Source of the DNA: Leishmania donovani
Lineage: Eukaryota; Euglenozoa; Kinetoplastea; Trypanosomatida; Trypanosomatidae
Direction of reading: 5' to 3'
NCBI RefSeq assembly: GCF_000227135.1
Contig: NC_018259.1
Location: 665,140-729,139 of the forward strand
DNA length: 64,000 nt
The translations under genes were made by a program, and so were the position numbers. Below the pieces are notes generated by a model. That model was not told the origin of the DNA, ran no database searches, and was given only the letters and a program-made list of their open reading frames with translations. Shown here piece by piece: positions 30,561 to 39,954 of the stretch; within the stretch, counting starts at the first letter, position 1; each line of letters begins with the position of its first letter.

Positions 30561-32102
30561 TCAGTGCGGATACACCACAGGTACACCGTTGGCCCCCATC
30601 GTCGTACGCCGCGACCACCCCAAACCACGCTGCATGCTCCCGTCCATGCTGCGCGTTGGTAGCGCCTGAGCCCAGAAGTGCGGGTCATCGCCCATGTTTA
30701 CCGACCCATCTGGGCGGTGGCGCGCGCGCACGCGCAGCTTCTCTGGTCGCATCGCGTGGAACTCTAGGAGAGCCTCGATTTCCTCGTCGACTGGCGCCGC
30801 CGGTTCAGGTAGCCCGACTTTCTCATAGTACTCCTGGACCTGAATGTCCCACTTGGTGGTGAAGAAGGTAACGGCGCAAGGGTCTGCCGGGATCGCCCCC
30901 TCGACGGCGCGCAGGCTGGCTAAGCAGGCCGCTGAAGCGCTTGGTAGCACCTTCAGCCCGGACTGCTTCGTGAGAGCACTGTGCAGGCGGTAATTGCTGC
31001 GCTGAGCTAGGGGGAAGTCCCGCTGCTCCTCGGTCGCTGTCATCGGCTTCACGTGTGGCACGTGGTTGGTTTGCTTGAAGAGAAGGCACAGATGCCGCGT
31101 CGTTCCTGCGTCCTCGGTGGGCAGCGGGGCAACGTAGGGGACAACAACGTCCCCCTTGCTATGCAGACCCTCCGTGTCCACGACCGCGCCGTCCACCGTG
31201 GGAAACGCTTGCGGAGCTCTCAGATTAGCTACCATGTAGTTAAGGAAAAAGCCACGATCAGCCCTCTGCCGATCGTGCGAGAGTGGCACGCGATACGGGT
31301 AGTCAGGGGAAAGCATGATAAACGTGTAGTAGTTCACAGCCGCGTGTGAAGACTGCTTGCGAGTCACATCAGCTGCTTCTCCAGCATTGCTAGCTGCGCT
31401 CGCGGCGGCAGGCGCTTCCTCAAAAAGGAAGACGCTCGGTGGTTGCTGAACGTCTGTCAGCTCCATGTAGTTGCCGCAATGCGCCGTGAACCAAAAATTG
31501 CGCGGCGTCATCTTCGTCTGCGCCGGCGGCGGCGGAATCTTGTCCCCGTTCTCGTCCGTGAGCCGTGCACGTGTGTTGTACTGACCTGGAAAGACAACAG
31601 AGAGGTTCACGTTGGCGTGGATATGCGGGACGTAGTGCGGCATGATCTCGTGCTTGCGCAGGTACCGCAGCAGGCAGGCGCGATGCTCGATCCAGCGTGG
31701 CGACTGCGACGATGGCACGAGCACGCGGTGGTCGTCTTCGGGAACCGGCGGGTAGGCCGTTCGCTCGAAATCGGTAGCGTTCCAGTAAATGAAAAAATCC
31801 GGCGGCGGGGTCAAGTTGAAGAGATGCGGTGTGTCGAGCTCCGTCTCATACACAGGGTACTCGAACATGCTGTCCGACAGAATCGTTTTCTCATACGGGT
31901 ATTGAAAGTCGTGCAGTGCCTCTGGGCGGGGCAGCTTCTCGATTTGACGCGCCTTCCGGTCCCTCTCGCGTTGTTCACGCGACCGGGCATCCTTCGTGCT
32001 GGATTGCGTTTTCCAGCCCGGCATGTGGTACCATTCAGCGGCGTATTGCAGGACGCGCCCCGCACACGACGCCGCCACAGAGCTCGGCAGAAAGCGTCTC
32101 AT
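30561..32102 (-). CDS. mL38: Mitochondrial large ribosomal subunit protein mL38 (PEBP fold)
   Basis: A 513-residue protein with a phosphatidylethanolamine-binding-protein domain at about 245-360. The PEBP hallmarks are NYYTFIMLSPDYPYRVPLSHDRQ (the D-P-D-x-P-x-R-like ligand loop), FFLNYMVANL, VVPYVAPLPTEDAGTTRHLCLLFKQ and an upstream NVNLSVVFPG strand. PEBP-fold proteins with an extra N-terminal part are the mitoribosomal mL38. The N-terminus MRRFLPSSVAASCAGRVLQY is a typical mitochondrial presequence. A basic region (REQRERDRKARQIEKL) follows, and a C-terminal extension with WDIQVQEYYEKVGLPEP is of the kind seen in kinetoplastid mitoribosomal proteins. The start at 32102 lies about 23 nt after a predicted CAG acceptor at 32127-32126 and excludes 67 upstream hydrophobic UTR codons. 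A free PEBP is less likely given the length. Confidence 0.84.
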   Translation of the reverse strand: MRRFLPSSVAASCAGRVLQYAAEWYHMPGWKTQSSTKDARSREQRERDRKARQIEKLPRPEALHDFQYPYEKTILSDSMFEYPVYETELDTPHLFNLTPPPDFFIYWNATDFERTAYPPVPEDDHRVLVPSSQSPRWIEHRACLLRYLRKHEIMPHYVPHIHANVNLSVVFPGQYNTRARLTDENGDKIPPPPAQTKMTPRNFWFTAHCGNYMELTDVQQPPSVFLFEEAPAAASAASNAGEAADVTRKQSSHAAVNYYTFIMLSPDYPYRVPLSHDRQRADRGFFLNYMVANLRAPQAFPTVDGAVVDTEGLHSKGDVVVPYVAPLPTEDAGTTRHLCLLFKQTNHVPHVKPMTATEEQRDFPLAQRSNYRLHSALTKQSGLKVLPSASAACLASLRAVEGAIPADPCAVTFFTTKWDIQVQEYYEKVGLPEPAAPVDEEIEALLEFHAMRPEKLRVRARHRPDGSVNMGDDPHFWAQALPTRSMDGSMQRGLGWSRRTTMGANGVPVVYPH

Positions 32103-32899
32103 GGCCTGCGCTGGTGAAGCTCCTTCTGCAGTGGCGGACGGAGCGAGGTGAGCCGAGCCCGCGTCCGAAAGAAAAAAATTCCTCTTGGCAGTCCACACAG
32201 CGAGGAAGAGGACGGGGGATGAGAAGAGGAGAAACAATCTTGGAGAGGATACGTAAATCACATGAACAGAAAAAGACGCCGTCACTCCTGGTGGTCGCAG
32301 CATTCAGCTCAACGCGAAATGCAGCCGCCAAAGGCACGAGAAACAAACGCCGTGAATGGACAGGGCGCGGGAGGGGGTGGCAACTTTGGCACCTCAAGTT
32401 CGTTAGCCACCAGTGCACTCGTGGAATCATCGGCCAGCACATTTTGGTCCGGCTCACCTCGGAAGGAGAGAGAGAAAGAGAGCCTGTGCAGAAGACTAAA
32501 AGGGAAAAACAGCACTTCCTTTGTGAGCCTTTCTTCTCTGTCTCTGACCGTGTGCCGTTTGGACGTCCATGAGTAGTCGCCACACACGAACACACACACA
32601 TACCGACTGTTCCCCGACTCTTCAGCTGCTGCACCGACAGCCGGCTTCGAACGGGGGAAGGGGGTTGATGTGCTTGGAAGCAGGAGGGTGATTGGACGGT
32701 GGGCAGAGAGACAAGAAAAGGGTTCGTGGCGGGATGCAACACCCTGAGGGTTGCTTGCCACTGCAAAAGAACTGAACAGGGAATCTGGCAACATGCCGGC
32801 AAAGCAGAACTATCATACATCGCTGAAAGGCCGACCGCCATGTAGAGCACACGAAAAAGCAGATGTGTATGTGCGTGGGCTCTTTCCATTTTTTCTGCT
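32103..32899. other. Spacer between mL38 and the 179-aa gene
   Basis: No gene seen. It holds the mL38 5' UTR with a predicted splice acceptor near 32126 and the 3' UTR of the 179-residue gene. Confidence 0.65.
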
Positions 32900-33439
32900 T
32901 CACTCGTCCTCCTTCTTCGACTTCTTCGCGAAGAACGCCTGCTTGTAGGTAGTGACGGGCACCATCAATCCCCCGTCCGACGCCGCTTGCGCGTTGCGGT
33001 CAAGGTAGCGCTGCCGCTCGCACTCATCTGCCGTCTGGCCGCCGAGGAAGTTCATGTGCTTTAGCCAGTCCGCGTCTTCGGTGTAGCGGATCATGTTATT
33101 GCGGAAGAGGCGATACACCTCTTCCTCCTGCTCACCAAAGTAGGCGCGCGTTGACTCCTTGATGTGCAGGACACTGTACCCGTTCACAGGGTCCTCGATG
33201 TCCGCCTCCTCAAGGCCGATGGACTTAATGAAGTCGCAGAGCGAGGTGTCGCGGTTCACCGTGCCGTGGCGGCGCCGCTCTTCTCGCTGCGCCTCAATGA
33301 CGTGAACAGGAATCACCGAGATCTCCTGCGCGGTGAGGAAATCAAAGTCGCGGTGGGGAAGCTTGAGCACAGCTACGTCGCGTCGCTCCCTGCCAAGCTG
33401 CTCATACTCCGCCTCTGCTTCTTCCACCAAGTTGCGCAT
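32900..33439 (-). CDS. Unknown 179-aa acidic/basic helical protein
   Basis: Family not recognised. The chain opens MRNLVEEAEAEYEQLGRERR, then PHRDFDFLTAQEISVIPVHVIEAQREERRR, a DFIKSIGLEEADIEDPVNGYSVLHI segment, helical EEEVYRLFRNNMIRYTEDADWL, and ends AFFAKKSKKEDE. It is soluble, with no membrane segment or obvious domain. An upstream in-frame stretch of 14 codons begins with TTG, so the ATG at 33439 is the first real start. A very clear splice acceptor lies about 115 nt upstream. Codon use is GC3-rich like its neighbours. I cannot assign a function. Confidence 0.83.
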   Translation of the reverse strand: MRNLVEEAEAEYEQLGRERRDVAVLKLPHRDFDFLTAQEISVIPVHVIEAQREERRRHGTVNRDTSLCDFIKSIGLEEADIEDPVNGYSVLHIKESTRAYFGEQEEEVYRLFRNNMIRYTEDADWLKHMNFLGGQTADECERQRYLDRNAQAASDGGLMVPVTTYKQAFFAKKSKKEDE

Positions 33440-33553
33440 TGTCGCGCCGCTGTCGGACTGTGCGAGCCCAAGTGACGGCAACGACTAATGAGATGCACAC
33501 CGTCGCCGGCAACGGTGCTGATACCCGCACAGAGTAGAGCCGCGCCTTCGTAG

Positions 33554-33608
33554 CCTGCATCACCACCAGAGAGAGAGAGGGGAGAGGGAGAGAGAGGGAG
33601 AAGGGGGC
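33554..33608 (-). promoter_or_regulatory. Predicted trans-splice acceptor for the 179-aa gene
   Basis: About 38 nt of almost pure C/T on the minus strand (33569-33606) is followed by GGTGGTGATGCAG, with AG at 33556-33555. Splicing here removes the ATG in that sequence and leaves the ATG at 33439 as the first start codon. Confidence 0.7.
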
Positions 33609-34227
33609 AAAAAGGTGAGATGCAGCAGGAGACGCAAGGAAGGAAATAAAGGGCAACGTGCGAGGCGCACCAAACAGAACGACAGCAGCCCCAAGGAGAG
33701 CCGCTGCCTATGCCGGTGCGTGCGAAAGGAGTCTCACAGACCCGTACACAACCGCGCACTTTCGCGTGTTCGCCTACTGGCAGAGCGCTCAGATCTGGGA
33801 AGGGTGCGCATCACTATCCTGGGCTCAAAGGACGAGGTGCGCCGGAGAGGAGGAGGGAGCAGGCGCGACATTAGACCCCATCGCACCATCTTCAGGCCCA
33901 TGACAGGGCAACCACTAGCACGAGCACGGTGGTGCGCTCGTGAATCATGGATGCGTGTCGTGCTGCTGTTCGTTGAATTTCACCGCGGTGTGTGAATGGG
34001 CGTTACTCGGAGTTCCACTTGCACATCGCCGGAGAACGGGATGGAGAGAAGAAGACGCAGCAAGACATCAGCCACCTGCCTCTCTTCCTCGCCTATTACC
34101 GGCTCGCTGCTGCGGACTTGTATCCGTGACCGTACCCACGCCTGCAGGATAAATACGCGGGCGACGAGAACCTTCTTTCTCCTGCCTTTTACCGGAAATG
34201 TGCAACACCACCGGGACGGCACACAGC
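33609..34227. other. Spacer: 3' UTR side of the 620-aa gene
   Basis: About 620 nt without a supported gene. Open frames on either strand are short and Arg-rich. Confidence 0.65.
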
Positions 34228-36090
34228 TCAAAAGAGGTCATCGAGGAGCTCATCCTTGGCCACCTTGCGCGTTCGCAGGAACGCCATCAGCTCCTTCGGC
34301 TTGGCCTCCAGCTCCTTCATCTCAAAAAACTGCTGCACCGTCGCCTCCACCGAGTCCTTCTCACTGCCGTACACGGGGCTGCAGGTCATTGGCGGGTACA
34401 CGACTGGGAGGTACTGGGCCTTCTGCTGGAAAGGCGTCAACCGCGCGCTGAGCGGGTGCACGATGCTGGGGACGCGGAGGACGCACCCTGCCTTTGGCCA
34501 GCACCAGCTCATCCCCCAGTACACGGCCAGCCATTCCTCCATGGTGGATGGAGCTTCTGCGCTGGGCGAGGCACAGTACGGAGCGCTCTGTAGCACCGCG
34601 TGCATCTCCGGGTTGCCGCCGTGGAGAAGACGATCAAGTGCGGCGCGAGAGCTGTCAGAGAGACCGTAGTGCTCTTGGTTGACGGCCAGCGCATGTAGCG
34701 AGAGCACGGCGCGCCGGCGTATCGCTGCATGGTACGACGTCGCCTCCTCGTGCTCCTCGAAGACTCGGATCAGGTAGGGTACCACCTGTCCTGCAACAAA
34801 GCTGTCGTCCTGCAGATCTTGCTGAAGGTAGGCGTATATGATGGGGCTCGCTTGCCATCGAGCGCAGCGGTGGAGAAAGTATGAGACGTCGTCGAGCCAC
34901 AGATTTGAGATGCGGCGCTGCTCGACGACAACGCAGTCTCGCAACGCGATCGAGGTTTGCGCGAGGTTTGGCGGAACGATGAGCGGCGCCCCACCGCTTT
35001 CAAGAACTGCAACCGTGAGAACTGGCAGGAGGGCAGCATCGCACGGGAGCGCCTCGTCTGGAGTTTGGAAGAGGTCCAGCGCCACCACCTTGCCGCGCAT
35101 GTTCGCCTCGTCATCATGCAGCACCCAATCATATCCGCCTTTCGGCGCGAAGATGGCCAGCATTGCCGGCACATGGGCACTCCGGGCCGCTGGCGACACT
35201 GCTGCTTCTGCTGCTGTGCTCTCGGGATACAAGAGAGATCGAATGCGCATCGCAGTGGTGCCGCTGCCCCCTGACGAAGGCGACGCCGACGGAGGTGATC
35301 GTAGTGTCGGGTCTGAGAGACCCACTTTTGCATCCCCATCGTCGCTGTGATCCACTGGTAAAGGCAGCGCGGCCTGCATCGCGAACTCGCCGCAGTCGTT
35401 CAGGTGCCAGTGCCGCACCATGCCCCGTTGTGACACCCACGTGGCCTGGTCGCAAACGGCCCCATCGGCGACAAACGACGGCCATAAAAGGCGCTCACCA
35501 AGGACAGGGATTGGCGGACAGCCATCGCTGCGGTGAAACAGCTGCAGGTCCAGCACCTCCTCCGCTTCCGAGACGTCACATGGCACCAGGGCAGTAGCAG
35601 CACCGACCGCTTCCAGCTCTTGCAGACTGAGCGGCACCTCGACACCGCGAGTGTGGTGAAACACCTCTTCGAAGGAGGAGATCATCTTGTGAAAGGAGGA
35701 CACGCGCATGTCCACTCCAGGTGCTCCCCAGCCGCGACGTAAAGCAATCTGCGGCTTGGGGAACGCAGCCCAACGCGCGTCAGTCAGCCAGCGTAGACTA
35801 TCTGGACCACACGCGGTGTGGGCCGCCGCCGCACGCATCTTGCTCGCACGCACGGGCACCCCGGCCTCAAGGTACGGCATGAGCTCTTCTTCGGAGAGGA
35901 GGAGGTCCTCCGATGACGCCCCAGCTCCAGCCTCCGCTGTCGGCGCGAGGACGCATCGCCACTTGGCCGAGACCGCGGAAGCGTCGAAGGGTGCTGGAAG
36001 CGGCAGTTGGCTCAGCACATCGCGAAGCGCGAAGACGAGGAGGCCGCAGTGGGTCTCCGTCGGTGGTGCCGGTGTTGACGGGTCCGCCAT
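34228..36090 (-). CDS. 620-aa protein of unknown function, possible cupin/JmjC-like core
   Basis: From the ATG at 36090 (MADPSTPAPP) the chain has no membrane segment. The middle suggests a double-stranded beta-helix: LLWPSFVADGAVCDQATWV, then VRHWHLNDCGEFAMQAALPL at about 225-245, a Ser/Gly-rich loop, MLAIFAPKGGYDWVLHDDE, and LPVLTVAVLESGGAPLIVPPNLAQTSIALRDCVVVEQRRISNL, which resembles the GD-x-LFVPPGW-x-H segment of JmjC/cupin proteins. HWH could supply one metal ligand pair, but the usual third His is not visible (NLAQTS instead of a PxxxH segment). A helical C-terminal part (EEHEEATSYHAAIRRRAV to the end) follows. The domain idea is inference by eye, so the product is best called hypothetical. 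The 22 codons upstream of the chosen ATG look like UTR. Confidence 0.86.
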   Translation of the reverse strand: MADPSTPAPPTETHCGLLVFALRDVLSQLPLPAPFDASAVSAKWRCVLAPTAEAGAGASSEDLLLSEEELMPYLEAGVPVRASKMRAAAAHTACGPDSLRWLTDARWAAFPKPQIALRRGWGAPGVDMRVSSFHKMISSFEEVFHHTRGVEVPLSLQELEAVGAATALVPCDVSEAEEVLDLQLFHRSDGCPPIPVLGERLLWPSFVADGAVCDQATWVSQRGMVRHWHLNDCGEFAMQAALPLPVDHSDDGDAKVGLSDPTLRSPPSASPSSGGSGTTAMRIRSLLYPESTAAEAAVSPAARSAHVPAMLAIFAPKGGYDWVLHDDEANMRGKVVALDLFQTPDEALPCDAALLPVLTVAVLESGGAPLIVPPNLAQTSIALRDCVVVEQRRISNLWLDDVSYFLHRCARWQASPIIYAYLQQDLQDDSFVAGQVVPYLIRVFEEHEEATSYHAAIRRRAVLSLHALAVNQEHYGLSDSSRAALDRLLHGGNPEMHAVLQSAPYCASPSAEAPSTMEEWLAVYWGMSWCWPKAGCVLRVPSIVHPLSARLTPFQQKAQYLPVVYPPMTCSPVYGSEKDSVEATVQQFFEMKELEAKPKELMAFLRTRKVAKDELLDDLF

Positions 36091-37257
36091 TGCGAAAGGG
36101 GATGGCACGCGCACAGCGAGAAAACGCAAGCCCGAGAAATGCAGCAGATTTTCCACAGTTATGTAGTTATTGTGCCCTTCGATGGTCCCCGTAGGAGTTC
36201 AGTCGCAGTGAGTAGTTTTCAACGTGCACACACAAACACAGCCTCTGAAGCCAAGGCTCGAATCAGAATTGAGCGAGACAACAGATCTGCTGGTGCGCGC
36301 CACACGGATTAGCTCTCGCTTGCCGAGCCCTCGATAAGTCTGCTACTCCGATATCACGCGGGGTGGAACCTCGAGCGGAAGTGGAATCCAAAACCCGTAG
36401 AGAGAAGGATCTCGGACGAGGGCGGATAAACAGTCGGACGCAGTCTCACGCGTAAGCACGAAGGATACAGTGAGGGAGCGTGTGTGTGTGTGAAAGAGGG
36501 GTGAAGACGGAGGGAGGGGGAGAAAGGAGGCAAGAAGCCCAGCAGAGACGTTGTGTTGGGATGGACAAGCACGCATACTGCTTCTGCAGCGATCTATACC
36601 GCATGGAGCCACGCCTAAGGTGGAGGCTGAGCTGTGCTCATGCACAGGTGCAACGGTGAAGGTGGACGACCATGGTTGTGAGCCTACCTCCTCTCACTCT
36701 CTGAGAAACGTCGGCGCACGCGAGAATAAAGCAGGCAGCAGTGCACCTTTTCTTGTTACCACGCTGCCACTATCCTCACCCGGAGGTATGCTATCTGCAA
36801 TATGCATGCGTGACGACGGTTGGAAGCGAGAGAAGGAACGTACAACACAATACGCGGATATCCCAAGTTCGTTTTCTTTCTTTTTTCGTGTTCTTTTTTT
36901 TCGTCTTCTCGTGTTGCCGTTGGAGAGACGAGGGGGTGTGATAGTCTTTTTAAACGGTACTTTAGACCAAAACAGAATCAAAGAGAAACGACGGAGCACG
37001 GGCTCGCATGGACCTGGGTACACATACGTGCGCATGCTGGTACGGGGGGGGGGGGGGGAAGGGCCACACCACTCTGGAAGAGGCAAGCTTCAAGACCGAG
37101 GACAAGAGCCCCCTCCCCGCACGCACTGCATTCGCCTTTGCAGATGCCTTAGAGCAGCATCCGTTTCTGGTGCGCCACGAGAAAAACAATCGATGCGCGA
37201 TGTCCTTACACCGGCTACTGCACCTGCGTTAGTCCCACACCGCCTCTGGCACCGCGC
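36091..37257. other. Spacer: 3' UTR side of the RGG protein
   Basis: No gene supported. It contains a 15-base G run (37044-37058), T-rich stretches at 36870-36910 and a more complex part at 36541-36800 without a coding frame. Confidence 0.65.
37044..37058. repeat. Poly(G) tract
   Basis: Fifteen consecutive G on the plus strand (C-run in the transcript) in the 3' UTR side of the RGG-protein gene. Homopolymer length here may be a sequencing or assembly uncertainty. Confidence 0.85.
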
Positions 37258-37992
37258 TCAATAGAGGGAGCGAGTGGGCACCTTGCGAGACCGCTCATGA
37301 AAGCTCCCGTTTCTACTGGTATTCTGGCGATTGTGCGAGCTCCGACCGCCACGGGCGCTGCCGCGGCCGCCGCGCTGAGCTGAGCGGAAACCGCGAATAC
37401 CCTGTCCGCGACGACCGGCACCGCCACCACGCCCGTGCTTGCCGCCAGGTGCAGTGGAATCCTTGTTTGCTGCCAAACATGCGCCACCTCTGCGTGGAGT
37501 AGTACCACGGCATGCGCCACCGCCACCACGAGCATAGCCCGCTTGCCTGCATTGCACAGCACGGCGCCGGGAGCTGGCGATATCCTCTTGCTCCTCCTCC
37601 TCCTCGTCAACGTCATCCACGTCGAACGCGCTGTTCGCCCGGCTGCCAAGCGAGGAGGAGTCGCTACCCTCGTCCTCATCCATCTCGCTCTCCTCCGCGC
37701 CACTGCCCTTTCCCGCCAGGCCGCCTTCCCCGGAAGCCTCAGCGCCATCCTTTGGTGCGTCCTTCGCCTTCTCCGCCGCCCGCTCCGCCTTGCGGCGGAG
37801 TATGTACGATTCCATCAGCGCTGTCATGTGGCTGTCTTCTTGAACAGCGAACTTGCGCGCCGCGATGCGGCCTAGTCGCTTCTTGAGCCGAATAACACGC
37901 TTCGTTTTGGCTAGCTTCGCTTGCTTCTCCTTGCGCCGCTCGGAGCGCGACTTCATGGGGTCAAAGCCCCGGCTGTACAAGTTACCGCGCAT
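37258..37992 (-). CDS. Unknown 244-aa RGG-repeat protein, likely nuclear RNA-binding
   Basis: Three zones are visible. Residues 1-75 are strongly basic and helical (SRSERRKEKQAKLAKTKRVI, RLKKRLGRIAARKFAV, HMTALMESYILRRKAERAAE). Residues 98-140 are acidic (ESEMDEDEGSDSSS, DVDDVDEEEEEQED). Residues 150-244 are Gly/Arg-rich with RGGGG, RRGG, GRGGG, QRGGRGSARGGR and end in RSRKVPTRSLY. That pattern is typical of nuclear or nucleolar RNA-binding or rRNA-processing factors and of substrates for arginine methylation, but no named family is recognised. The ATG at 37992 is chosen; the 109 upstream codons of open frame look like UTR. Function uncertain. Confidence 0.83.
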   Translation of the reverse strand: MRGNLYSRGFDPMKSRSERRKEKQAKLAKTKRVIRLKKRLGRIAARKFAVQEDSHMTALMESYILRRKAERAAEKAKDAPKDGAEASGEGGLAGKGSGAEESEMDEDEGSDSSSLGSRANSAFDVDDVDEEEEEQEDIASSRRRAVQCRQAGYARGGGGACRGTTPRRGGACLAANKDSTAPGGKHGRGGGAGRRGQGIRGFRSAQRGGRGSARGGRSSHNRQNTSRNGSFHERSRKVPTRSLY

Positions 37993-38832
37993 GGGGCTAC
38001 TGCTGACAACTTCCCATACATAAACAAGTACCAGCACACGAGATTGCCGTGACGCCGACGGCCGACGAGGTGGTGGGAGACGAGAGCGCGTGAGTCTCTG
38101 CCTGCGTTTGTAGAACGCAAGCGCGCCGTAGCGTCCAAAAAGGGCGAGGGAGCACTTGCAAGGAGGCAGGATGGTACGGCTCGCCGCACAGAGTCGATGG
38201 GAGCGCACAGAGAAGGGGAGGTGAAAGATGCATGAGCCTTCGTGAATCAGGGAGGACAAAAAGAGAAGAGCGCTTCGCTTGGATTCGGCTTCCTTGCAGG
38301 CACGCCAACAACATCGCACACAGCGTTCCGCTCACTGCGCAGGCGGTCGACGGGTAGCTCAAACGGCACAGAAAGATGTGCTCGCGGAATTCCAGGTCTC
38401 ACGGGCGACTCCTGGAAAAAGCAGGGATGATCACCTATCGAGCTGGGTGGCCTCGTCTTCATGCTTGTGCCCTAGGCAAGCTTTTCGCCTGCAGGGACGG
38501 GCAGAGCTTGGCAGACAATGACAACGCTGTGCAGACAGACCCACACCCCCAATCCACTAATTGCCGCAGTACAGTCGGCGGAAGCGCAAGGCACACAGAC
38601 GCGCGCACAGAAAAGAATTTTTTGAAACCACTACCTCCGCGTGCACGGATGCCCTCCCATGTACACGCCGCGCGTGAGGAGCGGAGGGAAGGGGATTCCA
38701 TCGAGTTCGTTCAGCAGGCGCAATGAGCAAGCCGCCGACACCCTGGAGGTCCGCGCCGAATGCACGCGACAAGGCACCCGCCCACTCGTCGGCCCTGCAG
38801 AGGGCCCTAGCCAGGTACTCACACCTTGTGCG
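37993..38832. other. Spacer between the RGG protein and SMN genes
   Basis: No gene supported. It includes the 3' UTR of SMN and the 5' UTR of the RGG protein gene. Short open frames lack motifs. Confidence 0.65.
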
Positions 38833-39294
38833 TCAGCGATGGCGTTTGCGGCCACACTTCTTGGATGCATTGGATCGACCCACAAAACGGCCGGCCTCAA
38901 ACCCAGCGTTGTAGAAAGACTGCACAAGTGCCTGAATGTCCTCAGGAAGGCCATTCAAAGATGGGAAGCTGCGCGAAATCATCTCGGACTTTGCCGACAT
39001 CGATCCCCGTTGCACTCGCACCTCTCCCTCCGATGCGGCTGTGCTTGACGATGTCGCCGAAGCGGCCACACGCCCCGTCTCGCCGTCCGATCTCTCGGTT
39101 TCCGTGGACAGGACGGATTCGTCGTCATCCTGCGTCTCCTCACGAGCATCTTTCACGGCGCTGGCATTGTCGAGTTGCTCATTGAACAACTTCAACAAAT
39201 ACGCATCGTCCCAGAGCGCCTCGTCGGCACGCGAGTAGGTTTCGCATGTTGCCAGCTTGCCGTTGCGGCCGCGCGAGCGTCGCGCACTAGACAT
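38833..39294 (-). CDS. SMN: Survival-of-motor-neuron (SMN) homologue without Tudor domain
   Basis: A 153-residue protein with the two short motifs that define divergent SMN proteins. An N-terminal Gemin2-binding-like segment, ALWDDAYLLKLFNEQL at about 26-41, is followed by a Ser/Thr/Glu-rich linker and a C-terminal YG-box-like helix, DIQALVQSFYNAGFEAGRFV at about 119-138, with the Y-x2-GF-x2-G-x3-G spacing that packs SMN oligomers. There is no Tudor domain between them, as reported for the T. brucei SMN of very similar length (about 157). SMN assembles Sm rings on spliceosomal snRNAs, here mainly for trans-splicing. The basic tail KKCGRKRHR may aid nuclear entry. The ATG at 39294 is chosen; upstream open frame is repeat-like. 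The call depends on short motifs. Confidence 0.78.
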   Translation of the reverse strand: MSSARRSRGRNGKLATCETYSRADEALWDDAYLLKLFNEQLDNASAVKDAREETQDDDESVLSTETERSDGETGRVAASATSSSTAASEGEVRVQRGSMSAKSEMISRSFPSLNGLPEDIQALVQSFYNAGFEAGRFVGRSNASKKCGRKRHR

Positions 39295-39954
39295 GGAAGC
39301 GAAGCAAATTCGAAGGCAAAGGGAACGAGAGGAAAACGAACAACGGCGGCGCGGGGCACCTTGCAAGAACGAAACGAAGCCTTTGCGCCACACTTGCTCC
39401 ACGACGGAGCGAAGCGAACGCAACCACAGCACAAAGGAAAAAAGCGCCAACGACAGGGAGTAGGGCACCGCTCAGAGTAGCGGCACACGAAGAGGGTGGG
39501 GGTGGGGGACCCCGTGCATGTTGTTTGTAACCCATGAAATCGGAAACGGCAAGAAAGAAGGGGGGAGAAGACAGCTGGCGGTGCACACGACGAGCACAGC
39601 CTTGAATCTGAGCTCAATGCACTGCCCGTCAAAGCTGAGCAGTGCACCAGCCGTGGCAAGGGGCAGAACACGGGCAGTAGCCACTACTGCGCATCAGCCA
39701 GTCGCCCACGTCATCGCTTCGCCAGAGACAGGAATAGAGCCGCCGAAGCGAAGACAAAATCCTGCGCGATCCACCACCGCCACCCCCTCCTTTACAGAGG
39801 TGATGGCGCATACATGATGATGGCAAGAGGCGCACATACACCTACGACAGGTGGCTTTTGCTTTTCTTTCTTTACACTGTTAGTCTACCACGAAAAAGTT
39901 AACAAATACACGCATACAGAACCACAGAAGTCCCCTATCGCTGTAAGAATAGGG

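Noticed and set aside
31811..32117. Overlapping frames on both strands inside mL38
   Set aside because: Shadows of the GC3-rich mL38 coding frame.
33440..33481. 14 extra codons at the start of the 179-aa gene
   Set aside because: The frame opens with TTG, not ATG, so the first usable start is 33439.
37993..38319. 109-codon upstream extension of the RGG protein
   Set aside because: UTR-like composition; the RGG protein's basic N-terminus begins naturally at 37992.
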